DNA of 50,496 bases from Chloroflexota bacterium (GTDB lineage: Bacteria > Chloroflexota > Dehalococcoidia > UBA2979). Position numbers and translations under genes: made by a program. This document shows, one piece after another, positions 7,908 to 17,418 of the stretch. Every line of letters starts with the position of its first letter. Positions within the stretch are counted from its first letter, which is position 1. The stretch lies in contig CANKAU010000013.1 of NCBI GenBank assembly GCA_947479915.1, positions 1-50,496 on the forward strand. The letters are read 5' to 3'. The notes below the pieces were generated by a model. That model was given only the letters and a program-made list of their open reading frames with translations. It was not told the DNA's origin and searched no databases.

Positions 7908-8525
7908 CTACTTCGCCGGCCTCGCCCAGAGGCAGCCGGTCTTGGCCGCGCGAGCGGTCTCCTCGGTCGCAATGAGCTGTGCTTTGCGGCTGCCGTCCTC
8001 GCGCCAGGCCTTTGCGAGGCCCTCGGCCACGAGGGCGTAGTCGATCGATCGACCATCCGTAGTGAAGACATAACGCAATTCGCGCCCGTACTGGTCCTGG
8101 GCGCGCGCGTCGGGGACGAGGAGCACGCGATCCGTCGCGAGGGCGGTGAGCCGCTGGGTCGCCTCGGCGGCGCAGGGCTGGCCGCGCTCCGGGGTGTTCA
8201 CCCCGTAGAGCCGCACCCGGAGCGTGGTCTCCGCCGCGCGGACGTCGAGGGTGTCGCCGTCGATGATCCTCGACACCGCGACGGAGACGGCATCGGCCGG
8301 GGCGCCTGCGGGCAGCGGGGCGGACGTTGGGGCGTTGCGGGCCTGCCGGACGGAGGCTGTGCCGATGCCGACGATGGCGATGAAGGCCGCGAGGATGACC
8401 GAGGTGCGTGAGAGTCGGCGTCGGAAGCGGGTGAGATCCGGGCCCGGATCCACCTCGATCCGCCGATGCGCGGGCCGGGTGCGCGTGCGCTTGCGCGAAT
8501 AGAACGGCGGCGGCGTCTCCGGCAT
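7908..8525 (-). CDS. Membrane-anchored staphylococcal-nuclease-like protein
   Basis: 205 residues. A basic N-terminus is followed by one hydrophobic helix (about residues 40-60, TSVILAAFIAIVGIG), then an SNase domain (PF00565). Catalytic features: IIDGDT (metal aspartate), LRVRLYGVNTPE (the arginine and the glutamate base; the second metal aspartate is Asn here, as in some homologues) and DQYGRELRYVF (second arginine). It should cut DNA or RNA outside the membrane using calcium. The ATG directly follows the stop of the upstream gene, so they form one minus-strand unit. A run of ten G/C pairs lies right after the stop codon. Confidence 0.88.
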   Translation of the reverse strand: MPETPPPFYSRKRTRTRPAHRRIEVDPGPDLTRFRRRLSRTSVILAAFIAIVGIGTASVRQARNAPTSAPLPAGAPADAVSVAVSRIIDGDTLDVRAAETTLRVRLYGVNTPERGQPCAAEATQRLTALATDRVLLVPDARAQDQYGRELRYVFTTDGRSIDYALVAEGLAKAWREDGSRKAQLIATEETARAAKTGCLWARPAK

Positions 8526-9134
8526 CTAGTGATGGTGCGCCGCGGGGGCGGCGCTGTCGCCCCCCGCCGCTAGGGGAATCACCTCGACTTTGGCCTCCAC
8601 GAGCGATTCCGCCAGCGCGCCCCACCCGTCGCGCGACGCGTCGAGTGCCGCGTCGAAGGCGCTCGCGGCGGCGGTGTCGAGGCATACGACGCCTCCGGCG
8701 CGATACCGCTCGCGCTCCTCGACGGTCGCGCCCACGGCGGCGGCACCCGGGAGCGTGGCGACCGAGGCGAGTAGATCACGTACCTGCCACTCGAAGAGCG
8801 TGTCCACGGATCGCAAGGCGAACACCCAGAGCGTCTCGGTGGCGGCCGGCGGCTGGACCTCGCTCTCGACGGCCGCGCTCCACATCCCGGCGATGCACGG
8901 CGCAAGCCCGCGCATGATGAACGACATGTGCACGGGCGACGCCGCGAACGGCTCCAGCGCCTCGCGCCCCTCGAGCCACGTGACCGCGACGAGACGATCG
9001 GCGCTCCGCGCGAGGATCCCGTCGCGTACGCCGTCCGCGTTCGGCAACAGCCGCCCGAGGTCGATCGCGTGCGCGACAGCCTCCTCGGAGGCGTCGGGCT
9101 TCAGCGTGGCGCAGATGACGTGGACGATCGGCAT
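8526..9134 (-). CDS. Two-repeat ABM/dimeric alpha-beta barrel-like protein
   Basis: 202 residues, apparently two ferredoxin-like repeats. Repeat 1 (about 1-92) runs MPIVHVICATLKPDASEEAV through WLEGREALEPFAASPVHM, a pattern found in antibiotic-biosynthesis-monooxygenase and stress-responsive A/B barrel proteins. Repeat 2 (about 100-190) is weaker. The tail ends PAAHHH. Such proteins may be small oxygenases or simply ligand binders; the exact role is unknown. It is immediately upstream of the nuclease gene and 55 nt downstream of the ABC cluster on the same strand. Confidence 0.65.
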   Translation of the reverse strand: MPIVHVICATLKPDASEEAVAHAIDLGRLLPNADGVRDGILARSADRLVAVTWLEGREALEPFAASPVHMSFIMRGLAPCIAGMWSAAVESEVQPPAATETLWVFALRSVDTLFEWQVRDLLASVATLPGAAAVGATVEERERYRAGGVVCLDTAAASAFDAALDASRDGWGALAESLVEAKVEVIPLAAGGDSAAPAAHHH

Positions 9135-9189
9135 GTCGCCAGTCTACCGAGTCACACGCGCAGGGCGAGCGGCCTCGACGGATCGATGC

Positions 9190-10008
9190 CTAGCGACGCG
9201 GAGGATGTGCCGGCGGGACGTGCAGGTTCGGCAGCGGCGCGGGAGCGGGCTCGGGCGCGCGGGGGCGTCGATGCTCGGCGACGAGCGATCCCTGGCCCTC
9301 GGGCAGCAGGTGGCCATCCGACATCTCGAGGACGCGGTCGGCGTGCTGCATCACGAACGGGTCGTGCGTCGCGGCGATCACGGTCACGCCCTGCTTTGCC
9401 ACGCCGCGCAGCAGCTCGAAGATCTGTGCGCCCGTGGTGCTGTCGAGCTCGCCGGTCGGCTCGTCAGCGATGATCAGCCGCGGCGAGTTCGCAAGGGCCC
9501 GCGCGACGGCGACGCGCTGCTGCTCACCCCCGGACATCTCGTACGGCCGGTGGCTGGATCGCTCGGCGAGGCCCACCAGTCGGAGCAGCTCGCGTGTCCG
9601 CTCGCCACGCTCGCGGATGCCGGCGCCCGCGATGCGCAGCGCCAGCTCGATGTTCTCGGCCGCGGAGAGCAGCGGCAGCAGCCCGAACGACTGGAAGACG
9701 AAGCCGACGGTGTGCCGTCGGAAGTCCGTCATCTCGGCGTCGCCGAACGCCGACACCTCGCGGCCGTCGACGACGATTGAGCCCGCGTCCGGGGCGTCGA
9801 GGCCCGCGATGATGTTGAGGAGCGTTGTCTTGCCAGAGCCGGAGCGCCCGATGACGGCGAGGAACTCGCCGCGCGTCACGGTGAGCGACACGTCGTTGAC
9901 GGCGGTGACCTCGCCGCCCCCGCCGCGGAAGGTTCGCACGAGGTGCTGCGCGACCACGATCGGGCCGTCGCCAGCGCTGGCGGTGCGTTGGGGCGCGGAG
10001 TTGGTCAC
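9190..10008 (-). CDS. ABC transporter ATPase, MacB/LolD type (second)
   Basis: 272 residues from the GTG at 10008. Walker A GRSGSGKTTLLN, Q-loop in FQSFGLLPLLSAAENIELAL, signature MSGGEQQR, Walker B LIIADEPTGELDS and switch AATHD mark the MacB/LolD/FtsE subfamily, which pairs with FtsX-fold permeases to do mechanical work on envelope substrates instead of importing solutes. The last 40 residues are Pro-rich and without homology I recognise. It overlaps the preceding ATPase gene by GTGA and is the last gene of a permease-ATPase-ATPase operon. Confidence 0.93.
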   Translation of the reverse strand: MTNSAPQRTASAGDGPIVVAQHLVRTFRGGGGEVTAVNDVSLTVTRGEFLAVIGRSGSGKTTLLNIIAGLDAPDAGSIVVDGREVSAFGDAEMTDFRRHTVGFVFQSFGLLPLLSAAENIELALRIAGAGIRERGERTRELLRLVGLAERSSHRPYEMSGGEQQRVAVARALANSPRLIIADEPTGELDSTTGAQIFELLRGVAKQGVTVIAATHDPFVMQHADRVLEMSDGHLLPEGQGSLVAEHRRPRAPEPAPAPLPNLHVPPAHPPRR

Positions 10009-10976
10009 GAGGGCCGCCGTCCGTCCTGGGCCGATTCGGGGCGCACCTCAACGTGATCGCCCGCGAGCTCGATGCGGGCGCGCGCACCGATGTCGAGCTG
10101 ATCGAGGTAGTCGCGCGGGATCTGCAGGCGGCCGCTGCGGTCGACGACGGCGAACTCGTCCACACCCGCCTCGGCGCCGCGGGTGAACTGCACGTGGCGC
10201 ACCAGCTCCGTGCTGGTGCGGCCATCGCGCATGGCGACGACGCGGTCAACGCGCTGCGTGATCTGGCGGTCGTGCGTCACGATCACGATCGTCACGCTCA
10301 GGTCGCGGTTGAGCGCGCGCAGCACGCCAAACACCTCGTCGGCGGTCGCGCTGTCCAGTTCGCCGGTGGGCTCGTCCGCGAGGAGGAGCGGCGGGTCGTT
10401 CGCGAGGGCGACGGCGATCGCCACGCGCTGCTGCTCGCCGCCGGACATCTCGTTCGGCTTCCTCGCACGCTTCTCGCCGAGCCCGACCTGTTCGAGGAGC
10501 GTCACCGCGCGGGCGCGCGCCTCGTGCCGCGGACGACCCTCGAGGATCATCGGTACTTCGACGTTCTGCTCGGCGGTGAGGTAGGGGATCAGGTTGCGGC
10601 CGGTCTGCTGCCACACGAAGCCGACCTCGACGCGGCGGTAGCGCACCAGGTCGTCCTCGTCGGTGGTGAGGAGATCGCGGTCGCCCACGGTGACGCGGCC
10701 GGCGGACGGCTGGTCGAGGCCCGCGAGGATGTTGAGCAGCGTCGACTTGCCGGAGCCGGACGCGCCCACGATCGCCATCATCTCGCCGCGCGCGACGCGC
10801 AGATCGAGGCCGCGCAGCGCGACCACCTCGAGGTCGTCCGTCTTGTAGATCTTGAACAGGTCCTCGCAGTGGATGTACGGCGGCTCGCCAGCCTCGTGCC
10901 CGGCGGGCGTCGAGGACTGCGGTGCGCGGATCGCCTGCATGCTCGGCGCCTGGGTCGAGGGCGGACGGTACTGCAT
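10005..10976 (-). CDS. ABC ATPase of MacB type with AbrB-like tail
   Basis: 323 residues. The ATPase core has Walker A GASGSGKSTLLN, Q-loop in WQQTGRNLIPYLTAEQNVEV, signature MSGGEQQR, Walker B LLLADEPTGELDS and VTHD. The extra C-terminus (about 274-313) reads EFAVVDRSGRLQIPRDYLDQ followed by LDIGARARIEL and matches the swapped-hairpin SpoVT/AbrB pattern (GRLxIPxxYxxxLxIGxxxRIEL). Such hairpins bind DNA in transition regulators but can also serve as a dimerisation or protein-binding module. Two bases separate it from the permease stop. Substrate unknown. Confidence 0.92.
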   Translation of the reverse strand: MQYRPPSTQAPSMQAIRAPQSSTPAGHEAGEPPYIHCEDLFKIYKTDDLEVVALRGLDLRVARGEMMAIVGASGSGKSTLLNILAGLDQPSAGRVTVGDRDLLTTDEDDLVRYRRVEVGFVWQQTGRNLIPYLTAEQNVEVPMILEGRPRHEARARAVTLLEQVGLGEKRARKPNEMSGGEQQRVAIAVALANDPPLLLADEPTGELDSATADEVFGVLRALNRDLSVTIVIVTHDRQITQRVDRVVAMRDGRTSTELVRHVQFTRGAEAGVDEFAVVDRSGRLQIPRDYLDQLDIGARARIELAGDHVEVRPESAQDGRRPS

Positions 10977-10978
10977 GG

Positions 10979-13900
10979 CTACACGTCACCGATCCTGAGC
11001 GCGCGGCTCACGGCGAGCCGGAAATAGAGCGCGACGACCGCGGCGATCGTCGCGACGAACACTGTACCGAGAATCCCCCAGACCACGAAGACCTCGGTCC
11101 ACGAAACGCGCTGGATGAACGGCGGGACCACCTGTCCGCCCTTCTCGTCCACGCCGAGGAACGCGAGCATCAGCCGACCGACGCGCAATCCTACCCCGGT
11201 GCCGAGGCCCATCCCGGCCACGATCACGAAGAGATGCTCGAACAGCACGACGGAGAAGATCTGCGGCTTCGAGAAGCCCAGGGTGCGCAGGATTGCGAAC
11301 TCCAGCGCGCGCTGCTGTGCGGTGAGATACGAGTAGACGATGAACCCGATCGCCGAGAGCAGCAGCACCGCGCCGAACGCGATGGCGAGGATGCCGGCCC
11401 ATCCGGCGGCGATCAGCGGGTCGTCCTGCTGCACGGCGCGCACGGCATCGCGCGTCTCGATCGCGATCGGCGCGAGGGGCTTCAGCGCGTCTCGCGTCGC
11501 GCCGCTCTGGCGCGTGGCGAACCACGCCTCGTTCGGCCCGAGGGGCTGATCCGGCATCGCGCTGTTCACGGCGGTGGAGAGACGGCTGGCGTTGAGTACG
11601 ACGATGCCGCTGTTCGAGGCGGGCTGGTACGTCGGGAAGTAGTCGAGGATGCCCGCCACGGAGGCGGCGACGGATCGTCCGCCGATGCCGAGCATCACCG
11701 CATCGCCCGTCTTCACATCCAGTGCCTTCGCGGTCGCGGCGGCGAGGTAGACGAGCGCGGGCTTCGCGTCCGCGATCGGGCGGATGCCGCGCATCGGCGG
11801 GGAGATCCCCGCGTCCGACCACTCGTAGCGCAGGCCCGACGCGAAGCCCGGCGGCCCGCCCGTCGAGGCGCGGATGACGTCGGTCAGCGTGACGGGGCGC
11901 GTGCCCTGGATCGCCTCGAACCCCGGCTGCGTGAAGTCGCGCACGACCACCGCGTCGCGCCAGGCCTCGCGCGCGCTGTCGAGGCCCGTAGTCGCGAGCG
12001 CGGGTTCAAGAGACGGTCGCGGTGCGCTCGCCGTCGCCAGCGCGGGGCCGAACTCCACCACTCCGCGCTGATTGGCGATCGCGCCGGTTGGCAGCACGTA
12101 CACCCCGCGCACCTCGAAGGGCGGGGTGCCCTGTGGGTCGCGGATCAGCCCCCCCGACAGCGATCGAGGCTGGTTGAGGTCGGCGCTGAAGAACGTCCAC
12201 TCGCTGGTAGCCGGGTCGCCGGGGCGCGCCTCGCCGAGCTGTCGGCTTGTCACGCGGCCGGTCGCGTCGCGCAGGCTGACGCCGACGACCATGCGCCCGC
12301 GGATGTCGGACATGCGCACCCACACGCCGAACTGGCGCGCGTTCGCGGGGAGCATCGGTCCCGCAGCGAGGGACGCGCCGTTGGCGTCCAGCGTGGTGAG
12401 CACCTGGTGCAGCGGGTCGTCGGCGAAGTCACGGCGGAAGAACGCCACGCGTTCGAACGTCTTCGGGTCGACGCCAATGACCTCGACGCTCGCGGTGCGC
12501 TTGCCGTTCGTCGCCGAGCCGTCGAGCCGCGTGATCGCGGTCCGCGCCTCGGCTGGGACGCGCTCGATCCGCGCGAGGAACGGCGCCTCGCCGGCGAGCC
12601 CGGGTGACGGGATGCCAGAGGCACGCACGTCCGCGCCCACCGCGTACCCGGCGCGCTCCTCGTACGACTGGTCGAGCGTCGCGGAGAACGTTGCGCCGAA
12701 CATGCCGACGCCGGTGGCGAACATCAGCAGCAGGATCAACCGCGCGTAGTGCGTGGGATTACGCACCAGCGACCGCACACCCACCAGCACGGCGACGCTC
12801 TTGGTCTTGCCGATGAGCCATCCGATCGCGCGCATCACCAGCGGGAACAGGCGCAGGAACACCACGCCGACCGTGACCATGAACACCGCGGGCGTGGCGA
12901 GGAGGAACGGGTCGACCTTCGCGCTGCCGAAGAGCGACTGCGAGAACAGCGATTTCTCGCGCGACAGCCGCCAGAACGCGAGCGCGACGATGCCGACCGC
13001 GAGCACATCGACGTAGTAGCGCAGTAGCAGCGGCACGGGGCGAGGGCGCGCGGCTCCGCGCTTGAACTCCAGCACCGTGAGCCTCGTGGCACGCCACGCG
13101 GGGATCATCAGCGACGTGAAGGCGAGCAGGGCACCGGCGGCGGCGAGGCCGTACGCGCCTCCGCTGATATGCACCGCGAGTGGCCCGCCACCTGACAGCG
13201 CGGCGAATGCAGGCGTCGGGCCAAGCGCGGAGACGACCGCGGCGGCGATCGGCGGGCCGACGAGGGCGGCGAGCAGCGCGAGGATGCCGCCCTCCACGCC
13301 GTACTGCGCCAGCAGTTGGCCGGTCGTCGCGCCTCGGCTGCGCAGCGTCGCGATCTCCGCGCCCTGACGCTCGATCAGCATCGTGGACACCATCACGAGG
13401 TAGTAGCCAACGATGCCGCCGATCTGGAGCAGCAGCACGAGCAGCGGGATGCGCGTGAAGAACAGCTTCTGGTCGAACGACCGCAGGACGCCCTCGAGCG
13501 TGGTGGTGATCGCGGGGCGCGTCTCCGTCGCGGTGAGCGCGGTCGCGAGGCCGGCGAGGCCGCTCGCCACCGGGATCGCGAGCCGCGCGTTGAGTGCGTC
13601 GGTGCGCACCAGGTAGCGGTTCTCGTAGTCGGCGGCGATCGTCGGGATGCGCTCGGCGACCGCGCCGAAGAGCGTGGCGTCGGGGATGAAGAACAGCAGC
13701 GTCGGCCAGCTGCGGATGGGGACATCGACGGTGCTACCGGCCGTGCCCCAGTAGCGGTCGGCGGGGTCCTTCGCGCGGACGACCCCCTCGACGCGCACCT
13801 GCAGCGGCGGCGACTGGTCGTCCCAGAACGGGAACAGGTCGAACGTGGAGCCGACGCCGAGCTTGAGCGCCTTCGCGGTCTCCTCGCCCAGAGCCACGGG

Positions 13901-14389
13901 GATCGGGCCGTTCGCGCCGCGGGCCGCGGGTGCCGGGAGCGCGCCCTGCACCACGGTGACGTAGTCCTGCAGCGCGCTCCGCATAACGAGGTTGGCGCGC
14001 GGACGGGCGTCATCGCGCGCATCGGGACGCTGGCCGACAGGGGCGGGGTAGAACGTGGCAGAGGTGCCGACGCGCACCACGCCCGCCAGCGTGCCCTCGG
14101 ATCCGTGGAGCGCCGCGTTCACGGCGGCGTCCTGCCGCGAGGTCGATCGCTGGTAGATCGCCTGCGAGACGTTCACGTTGGACGTGATGATGCTGACGTC
14201 CAGCGCGGCGGGTGACTGCTGCCGCAGGGCGTACTGGAGGCCCAGGTCGCGAATCGCGTCCGCGTAGATGGCGGTCGCGGAGAGAATGGCTGCCGCGACG
14301 ACCGTGCCGATGGCCACGCTGGAGAGCAGCCGCCAGTTGCCGAGCATGCGGCGGACGGCGAGCACCGGCAGGGATCGGAATCGCGTCAT
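10979..14389 (-). CDS. Large FtsX/MacB-type ABC permease
   Basis: 1136 residues, about ten membrane helices. One helix near the start (WRLLSSVAIGTVVAAAILSA) is followed by an extracytoplasmic domain of nearly 290 residues. A four-helix FtsX-type bundle comes next (FTRIPLLVLLLQIGGIVGYYLVM, then IERQGAEIATLRSRGATTGQ). Further helices, a second large outer domain and a C-terminal FtsX bundle with the family motif ALEFAILRTLGFSKPQI complete it. Both permease units are thus in a single chain. With the two ATPases downstream it should form a mechanotransmission or export complex. It is divergent from polA; 104 nt separate their starts. Confidence 0.92.
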   Translation of the reverse strand: MTRFRSLPVLAVRRMLGNWRLLSSVAIGTVVAAAILSATAIYADAIRDLGLQYALRQQSPAALDVSIITSNVNVSQAIYQRSTSRQDAAVNAALHGSEGTLAGVVRVGTSATFYPAPVGQRPDARDDARPRANLVMRSALQDYVTVVQGALPAPAARGANGPIPVALGEETAKALKLGVGSTFDLFPFWDDQSPPLQVRVEGVVRAKDPADRYWGTAGSTVDVPIRSWPTLLFFIPDATLFGAVAERIPTIAADYENRYLVRTDALNARLAIPVASGLAGLATALTATETRPAITTTLEGVLRSFDQKLFFTRIPLLVLLLQIGGIVGYYLVMVSTMLIERQGAEIATLRSRGATTGQLLAQYGVEGGILALLAALVGPPIAAAVVSALGPTPAFAALSGGGPLAVHISGGAYGLAAAGALLAFTSLMIPAWRATRLTVLEFKRGAARPRPVPLLLRYYVDVLAVGIVALAFWRLSREKSLFSQSLFGSAKVDPFLLATPAVFMVTVGVVFLRLFPLVMRAIGWLIGKTKSVAVLVGVRSLVRNPTHYARLILLLMFATGVGMFGATFSATLDQSYEERAGYAVGADVRASGIPSPGLAGEAPFLARIERVPAEARTAITRLDGSATNGKRTASVEVIGVDPKTFERVAFFRRDFADDPLHQVLTTLDANGASLAAGPMLPANARQFGVWVRMSDIRGRMVVGVSLRDATGRVTSRQLGEARPGDPATSEWTFFSADLNQPRSLSGGLIRDPQGTPPFEVRGVYVLPTGAIANQRGVVEFGPALATASAPRPSLEPALATTGLDSAREAWRDAVVVRDFTQPGFEAIQGTRPVTLTDVIRASTGGPPGFASGLRYEWSDAGISPPMRGIRPIADAKPALVYLAAATAKALDVKTGDAVMLGIGGRSVAASVAGILDYFPTYQPASNSGIVVLNASRLSTAVNSAMPDQPLGPNEAWFATRQSGATRDALKPLAPIAIETRDAVRAVQQDDPLIAAGWAGILAIAFGAVLLLSAIGFIVYSYLTAQQRALEFAILRTLGFSKPQIFSVVLFEHLFVIVAGMGLGTGVGLRVGRLMLAFLGVDEKGGQVVPPFIQRVSWTEVFVVWGILGTVFVATIAAVVALYFRLAVSRALRIGDV

Positions 14390-14480
14390 GCGGGCGCATT
14401 CTACGGATCATCGGACGGCCGTGCCGAACCAGGCTCCGGGGGCCCCCGGGCCCCGTCGGCGCGTACGAGAGGTGGCGGGA

Positions 14481-14486
14481 TACACT
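14481..14486 (+). promoter_or_regulatory. -10 box TACACT, seven bases before polA
   Basis: TACACT, seven bases, then GTG at 14494. The position fits leaderless transcription of polA and supports that GTG over the longer upstream frame, which overlaps the divergent permease gene. Confidence 0.55.
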
Positions 14487-14493
14487 GGCCCGC

Positions 14494-17331
14494 GTGACCA
14501 CCGAACCACCCGCCCTCGACGCACCGACCGCCACGCCCGGGGAGGGCCGCGCGGCGAAGCCGCTGCTCGTCATCCTCGACTCGCACGGCATCATCTTCCG
14601 GTCGTACTTCGCGCTCCGGGATGTGCTGACGGTGCGCCGCACCGGGGAGCCGGTGGCGGCGGTCTTCGGCTACGCGAACAGCGTGCTGACCGTGTTCAAC
14701 GAGCTGAAGCCGACCTACGTCATCGCGGCGTGGGACGCTTCCGAGCAGACGTTCCGCAAGGAGCGCGATGTCCGCTACAAGGCGACGCGCGCCGAGACGC
14801 CCGACGACCTGATCCCACAGTTCGACCGCGTCCGCCAGCTGCTGGACGCGTTCCGCATTCCCGTCGTTGAGAAGATCGGCTACGAGGCCGACGACGTGCT
14901 CGGCACGCTCGCGACGCAGGCAGTCGAAGCAGGCCTCGAGGTCGTCATCGTCACGCTCGACAACGACATCATCCAGCTCGTGCAGCCGGGTGTGCGTGTC
15001 TACATGTACCGCCCATACCAGCGGGACTACGTGATGTACGACAACGACGCCGTGCGCGAGCGCTTCGGCTTCGAGCCGCGCCAGATGATCGAGTACAAGG
15101 CGCTGGTCGGCGACACGTCCGACAACATCCCCGGCGTGAAGGGCATCGGCGAGAAGGGCGCGAAGGCGCTGATCGAGCAGTACGGCACGCTGGAGAACAT
15201 GCTCGCGCACCTCGAGGAGATCGAGCCGAAGCGCACGCGCACCGCGCTCGAGAACGGCGTGGACGAGGCGCAACTCTCGCACGAGCTCGCCACGATCATC
15301 TGCGAGGTCCCCGATGTCACGCTCGACCTCGAATCCGCCGTGCTGAAGGACTACGACCGGCAGGCCGTCGTCGACCTGTTCCATGAGCTGGAGTTCCGCA
15401 CGCTGGTGAACCGCCTGCCGGAATCCAACCAGGTCGCCGTCGTGGAGTCGCAGCCGGCTGTCGCCGCTGACGGACGCTACGAGGTGATCACGGACCGCGC
15501 CGCCCTCGACGCGTTGATTGCGCGCGTCCGCGCCAGCGGGCGCTTCGCGATCGAAGTGGTGGCGACGGACAGCCACCCGATGCGTGCAGGTGACGGGCTC
15601 GTCGGCTTCGCGATCAGCACGGAGGCCGGGCACGCGGCGTACATCCCGTTCGGCCACATCGAGCATGGGCAGGGCCTGCTCATGGCCCTCGAGGACGCGA
15701 GCGACGCGCCGCAGCAGTTGCCGCGCGAGATCGTGTTCGATGCCCTCCGCCCGGTGCTCCTCGACCCTGCGATCCAGCGCGTGGCGCACGAGGGCAAGTA
15801 CGTGACGCTCGCGCTCGCGGAATCACCGGCGGGCATCTGGCCCGCCTCGATCGACTTCGACACCCAGATCGCGGCGTACCTCCTCGGCGACTCGTCCATG
15901 TCGCTCCAGCGGCTCGCCTTCGACCGGCTCGGCGTGCAGACCATCGACCCGAAGTCGTTCCTCGGCACCGCGAGCAAGGCGATCTCCTTCGCGCAGGCGA
16001 CCATCGAAGACGTCGGCCGCTATGCCGCGATCGACGCGGACGTCACGCTGCGCGCCGCCGATGTGCTGGCGAAGGCGCTCGATGAGAACGCGTTGGCGAA
16101 GGTCTTCCACGAGATCGACCTGCCACATCTCCCGGTGCTCGCCCGGATGGAGCGGTTCGGCATCGCGATGGACACCAGCGTCCTCGCCGACCTCGACGGC
16201 GTGCTCATGGAGCGCATCGCCGAGGCGGAGCGCGCCGTGTACGCGGCCGTGGGGCACCAGATCAAGATCGGCTCGCCGCAGGAGCTGTCTTCCGTCCTGT
16301 TCGACGAGCTCGGTCTGCCCAAGACGCGCAAGACGAAGACCGGCTACACGACCGACGCCGACGCACTGGAGCCGTTGCGCGAGATCCACCCGGTGGTGAA
16401 CGCAATCCTCGAGTGGCGCGAGCTGACGAAGATCAAGTCGACGTACGTGGACACGCTGCCGCACCAGGTGAACCCGCGCACCGGGCGCGTGCACTCCGTG
16501 TTCTCGCAAGTGACGGCTGCCACCGGGCGGCTCTCCTCGAACGATCCGAACCTGCAGAACATCCCGGTGCGCACCGAGATCGGCAACCTCGTGCGCCGCG
16601 CGTTCATCGCGCGCGACTGCGGCGAGGATCCCGTGCTGCTGTCGGCCGACTACTCACAGATCGAGCTGCGCGTCCTGGCACACATCTCGGGCGACACCGA
16701 GCTTCGCCGCGCGTTCGAGGAGAAGAAGGACATCCACACCGCCACCGCGGCGCGCGTCTTCAAGAAGGCGGAGTCCGAGGTGACGCGGGACGACCGGAAC
16801 CGCGCGAAGGTCTTCAACTTCGGCGTCCTGTACGGCCTCACCGCCTTCGGACTGTCGACCCGCGAGGGCATCCCGCGCGACGAGGCCGAGGCGTTCATCA
16901 GCGCGTACTTTGAGGCGTACCCGCAGGTCGCGGAGTGGCGTGAGCGCACGATCGTCGAGTCCCGCGAGCGCGGCTACGCCGAGACCCTGACCGGGCGGCG
17001 TCGCTACATCCCGGACCTGCGAGCCGGGAACCGCAACCTGCGACAGGCGGCGGAGCGCATCGCGATGAACATGCCGATCCAGGGCACGGCATCCGACATC
17101 ATCAAGATCGCGATGAACCACATCGACGCCGAGCTGAGCGAAAAGCGCGCCGCCGGCCGCCAGGCACGCATGGTGCTGCAGGTCCACGACGAGCTGATCT
17201 TCGAGCTCCCGCGCGCCGAGCTGGACGAGGTGCGCGAGATGGCGACCCGCCTGATGCCCACGCTCGACCTCGAGGTGCCGCTGGACATCGAGATGAAGGT
17301 CGGCAAGACGTGGGGCGAGCTCGAGAAATGA
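14494..17331 (+). CDS. polA: DNA polymerase I, proofreading site degenerate
   Basis: 945 residues from GTG 14494. Repair and Okazaki-processing polymerase. The 5'-3' exonuclease domain occupies roughly 20-310 (LLVILDSHGIIFRSYFAL, EADDVLGTLA, GDTSDNIPGVKGIGEKGA). The 3'-5' exonuclease-like domain spans about 335-530. There the metal-binding residues look lost: motif I reads FAIEVVATDS (residues 351-360) instead of DTET, and motif II reads GKYVTLA with Val437 at the usual Asp. Motif III (YAAIDADVT, 510-518) persists. The polymerase domain is intact: SADYSQIELRVLAH, RAKVFNFGVLYG, and LQVHDELIFE. Loss of proofreading is known in other PolI proteins, such as Taq. Confidence 0.97.
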   Translation: MTTEPPALDAPTATPGEGRAAKPLLVILDSHGIIFRSYFALRDVLTVRRTGEPVAAVFGYANSVLTVFNELKPTYVIAAWDASEQTFRKERDVRYKATRAETPDDLIPQFDRVRQLLDAFRIPVVEKIGYEADDVLGTLATQAVEAGLEVVIVTLDNDIIQLVQPGVRVYMYRPYQRDYVMYDNDAVRERFGFEPRQMIEYKALVGDTSDNIPGVKGIGEKGAKALIEQYGTLENMLAHLEEIEPKRTRTALENGVDEAQLSHELATIICEVPDVTLDLESAVLKDYDRQAVVDLFHELEFRTLVNRLPESNQVAVVESQPAVAADGRYEVITDRAALDALIARVRASGRFAIEVVATDSHPMRAGDGLVGFAISTEAGHAAYIPFGHIEHGQGLLMALEDASDAPQQLPREIVFDALRPVLLDPAIQRVAHEGKYVTLALAESPAGIWPASIDFDTQIAAYLLGDSSMSLQRLAFDRLGVQTIDPKSFLGTASKAISFAQATIEDVGRYAAIDADVTLRAADVLAKALDENALAKVFHEIDLPHLPVLARMERFGIAMDTSVLADLDGVLMERIAEAERAVYAAVGHQIKIGSPQELSSVLFDELGLPKTRKTKTGYTTDADALEPLREIHPVVNAILEWRELTKIKSTYVDTLPHQVNPRTGRVHSVFSQVTAATGRLSSNDPNLQNIPVRTEIGNLVRRAFIARDCGEDPVLLSADYSQIELRVLAHISGDTELRRAFEEKKDIHTATAARVFKKAESEVTRDDRNRAKVFNFGVLYGLTAFGLSTREGIPRDEAEAFISAYFEAYPQVAEWRERTIVESRERGYAETLTGRRRYIPDLRAGNRNLRQAAERIAMNMPIQGTASDIIKIAMNHIDAELSEKRAAGRQARMVLQVHDELIFELPRAELDEVREMATRLMPTLDLEVPLDIEMKVGKTWGELEK

Positions 17332-17418
17332 GCCTCCGCTTCGTGCGGCCGAAGCGCGGGATACCCGTGCCGGCCTCCGGGAGGTCGCGAGGCGTCTCGA
17401 CCGCTGCGGAACAGAACC

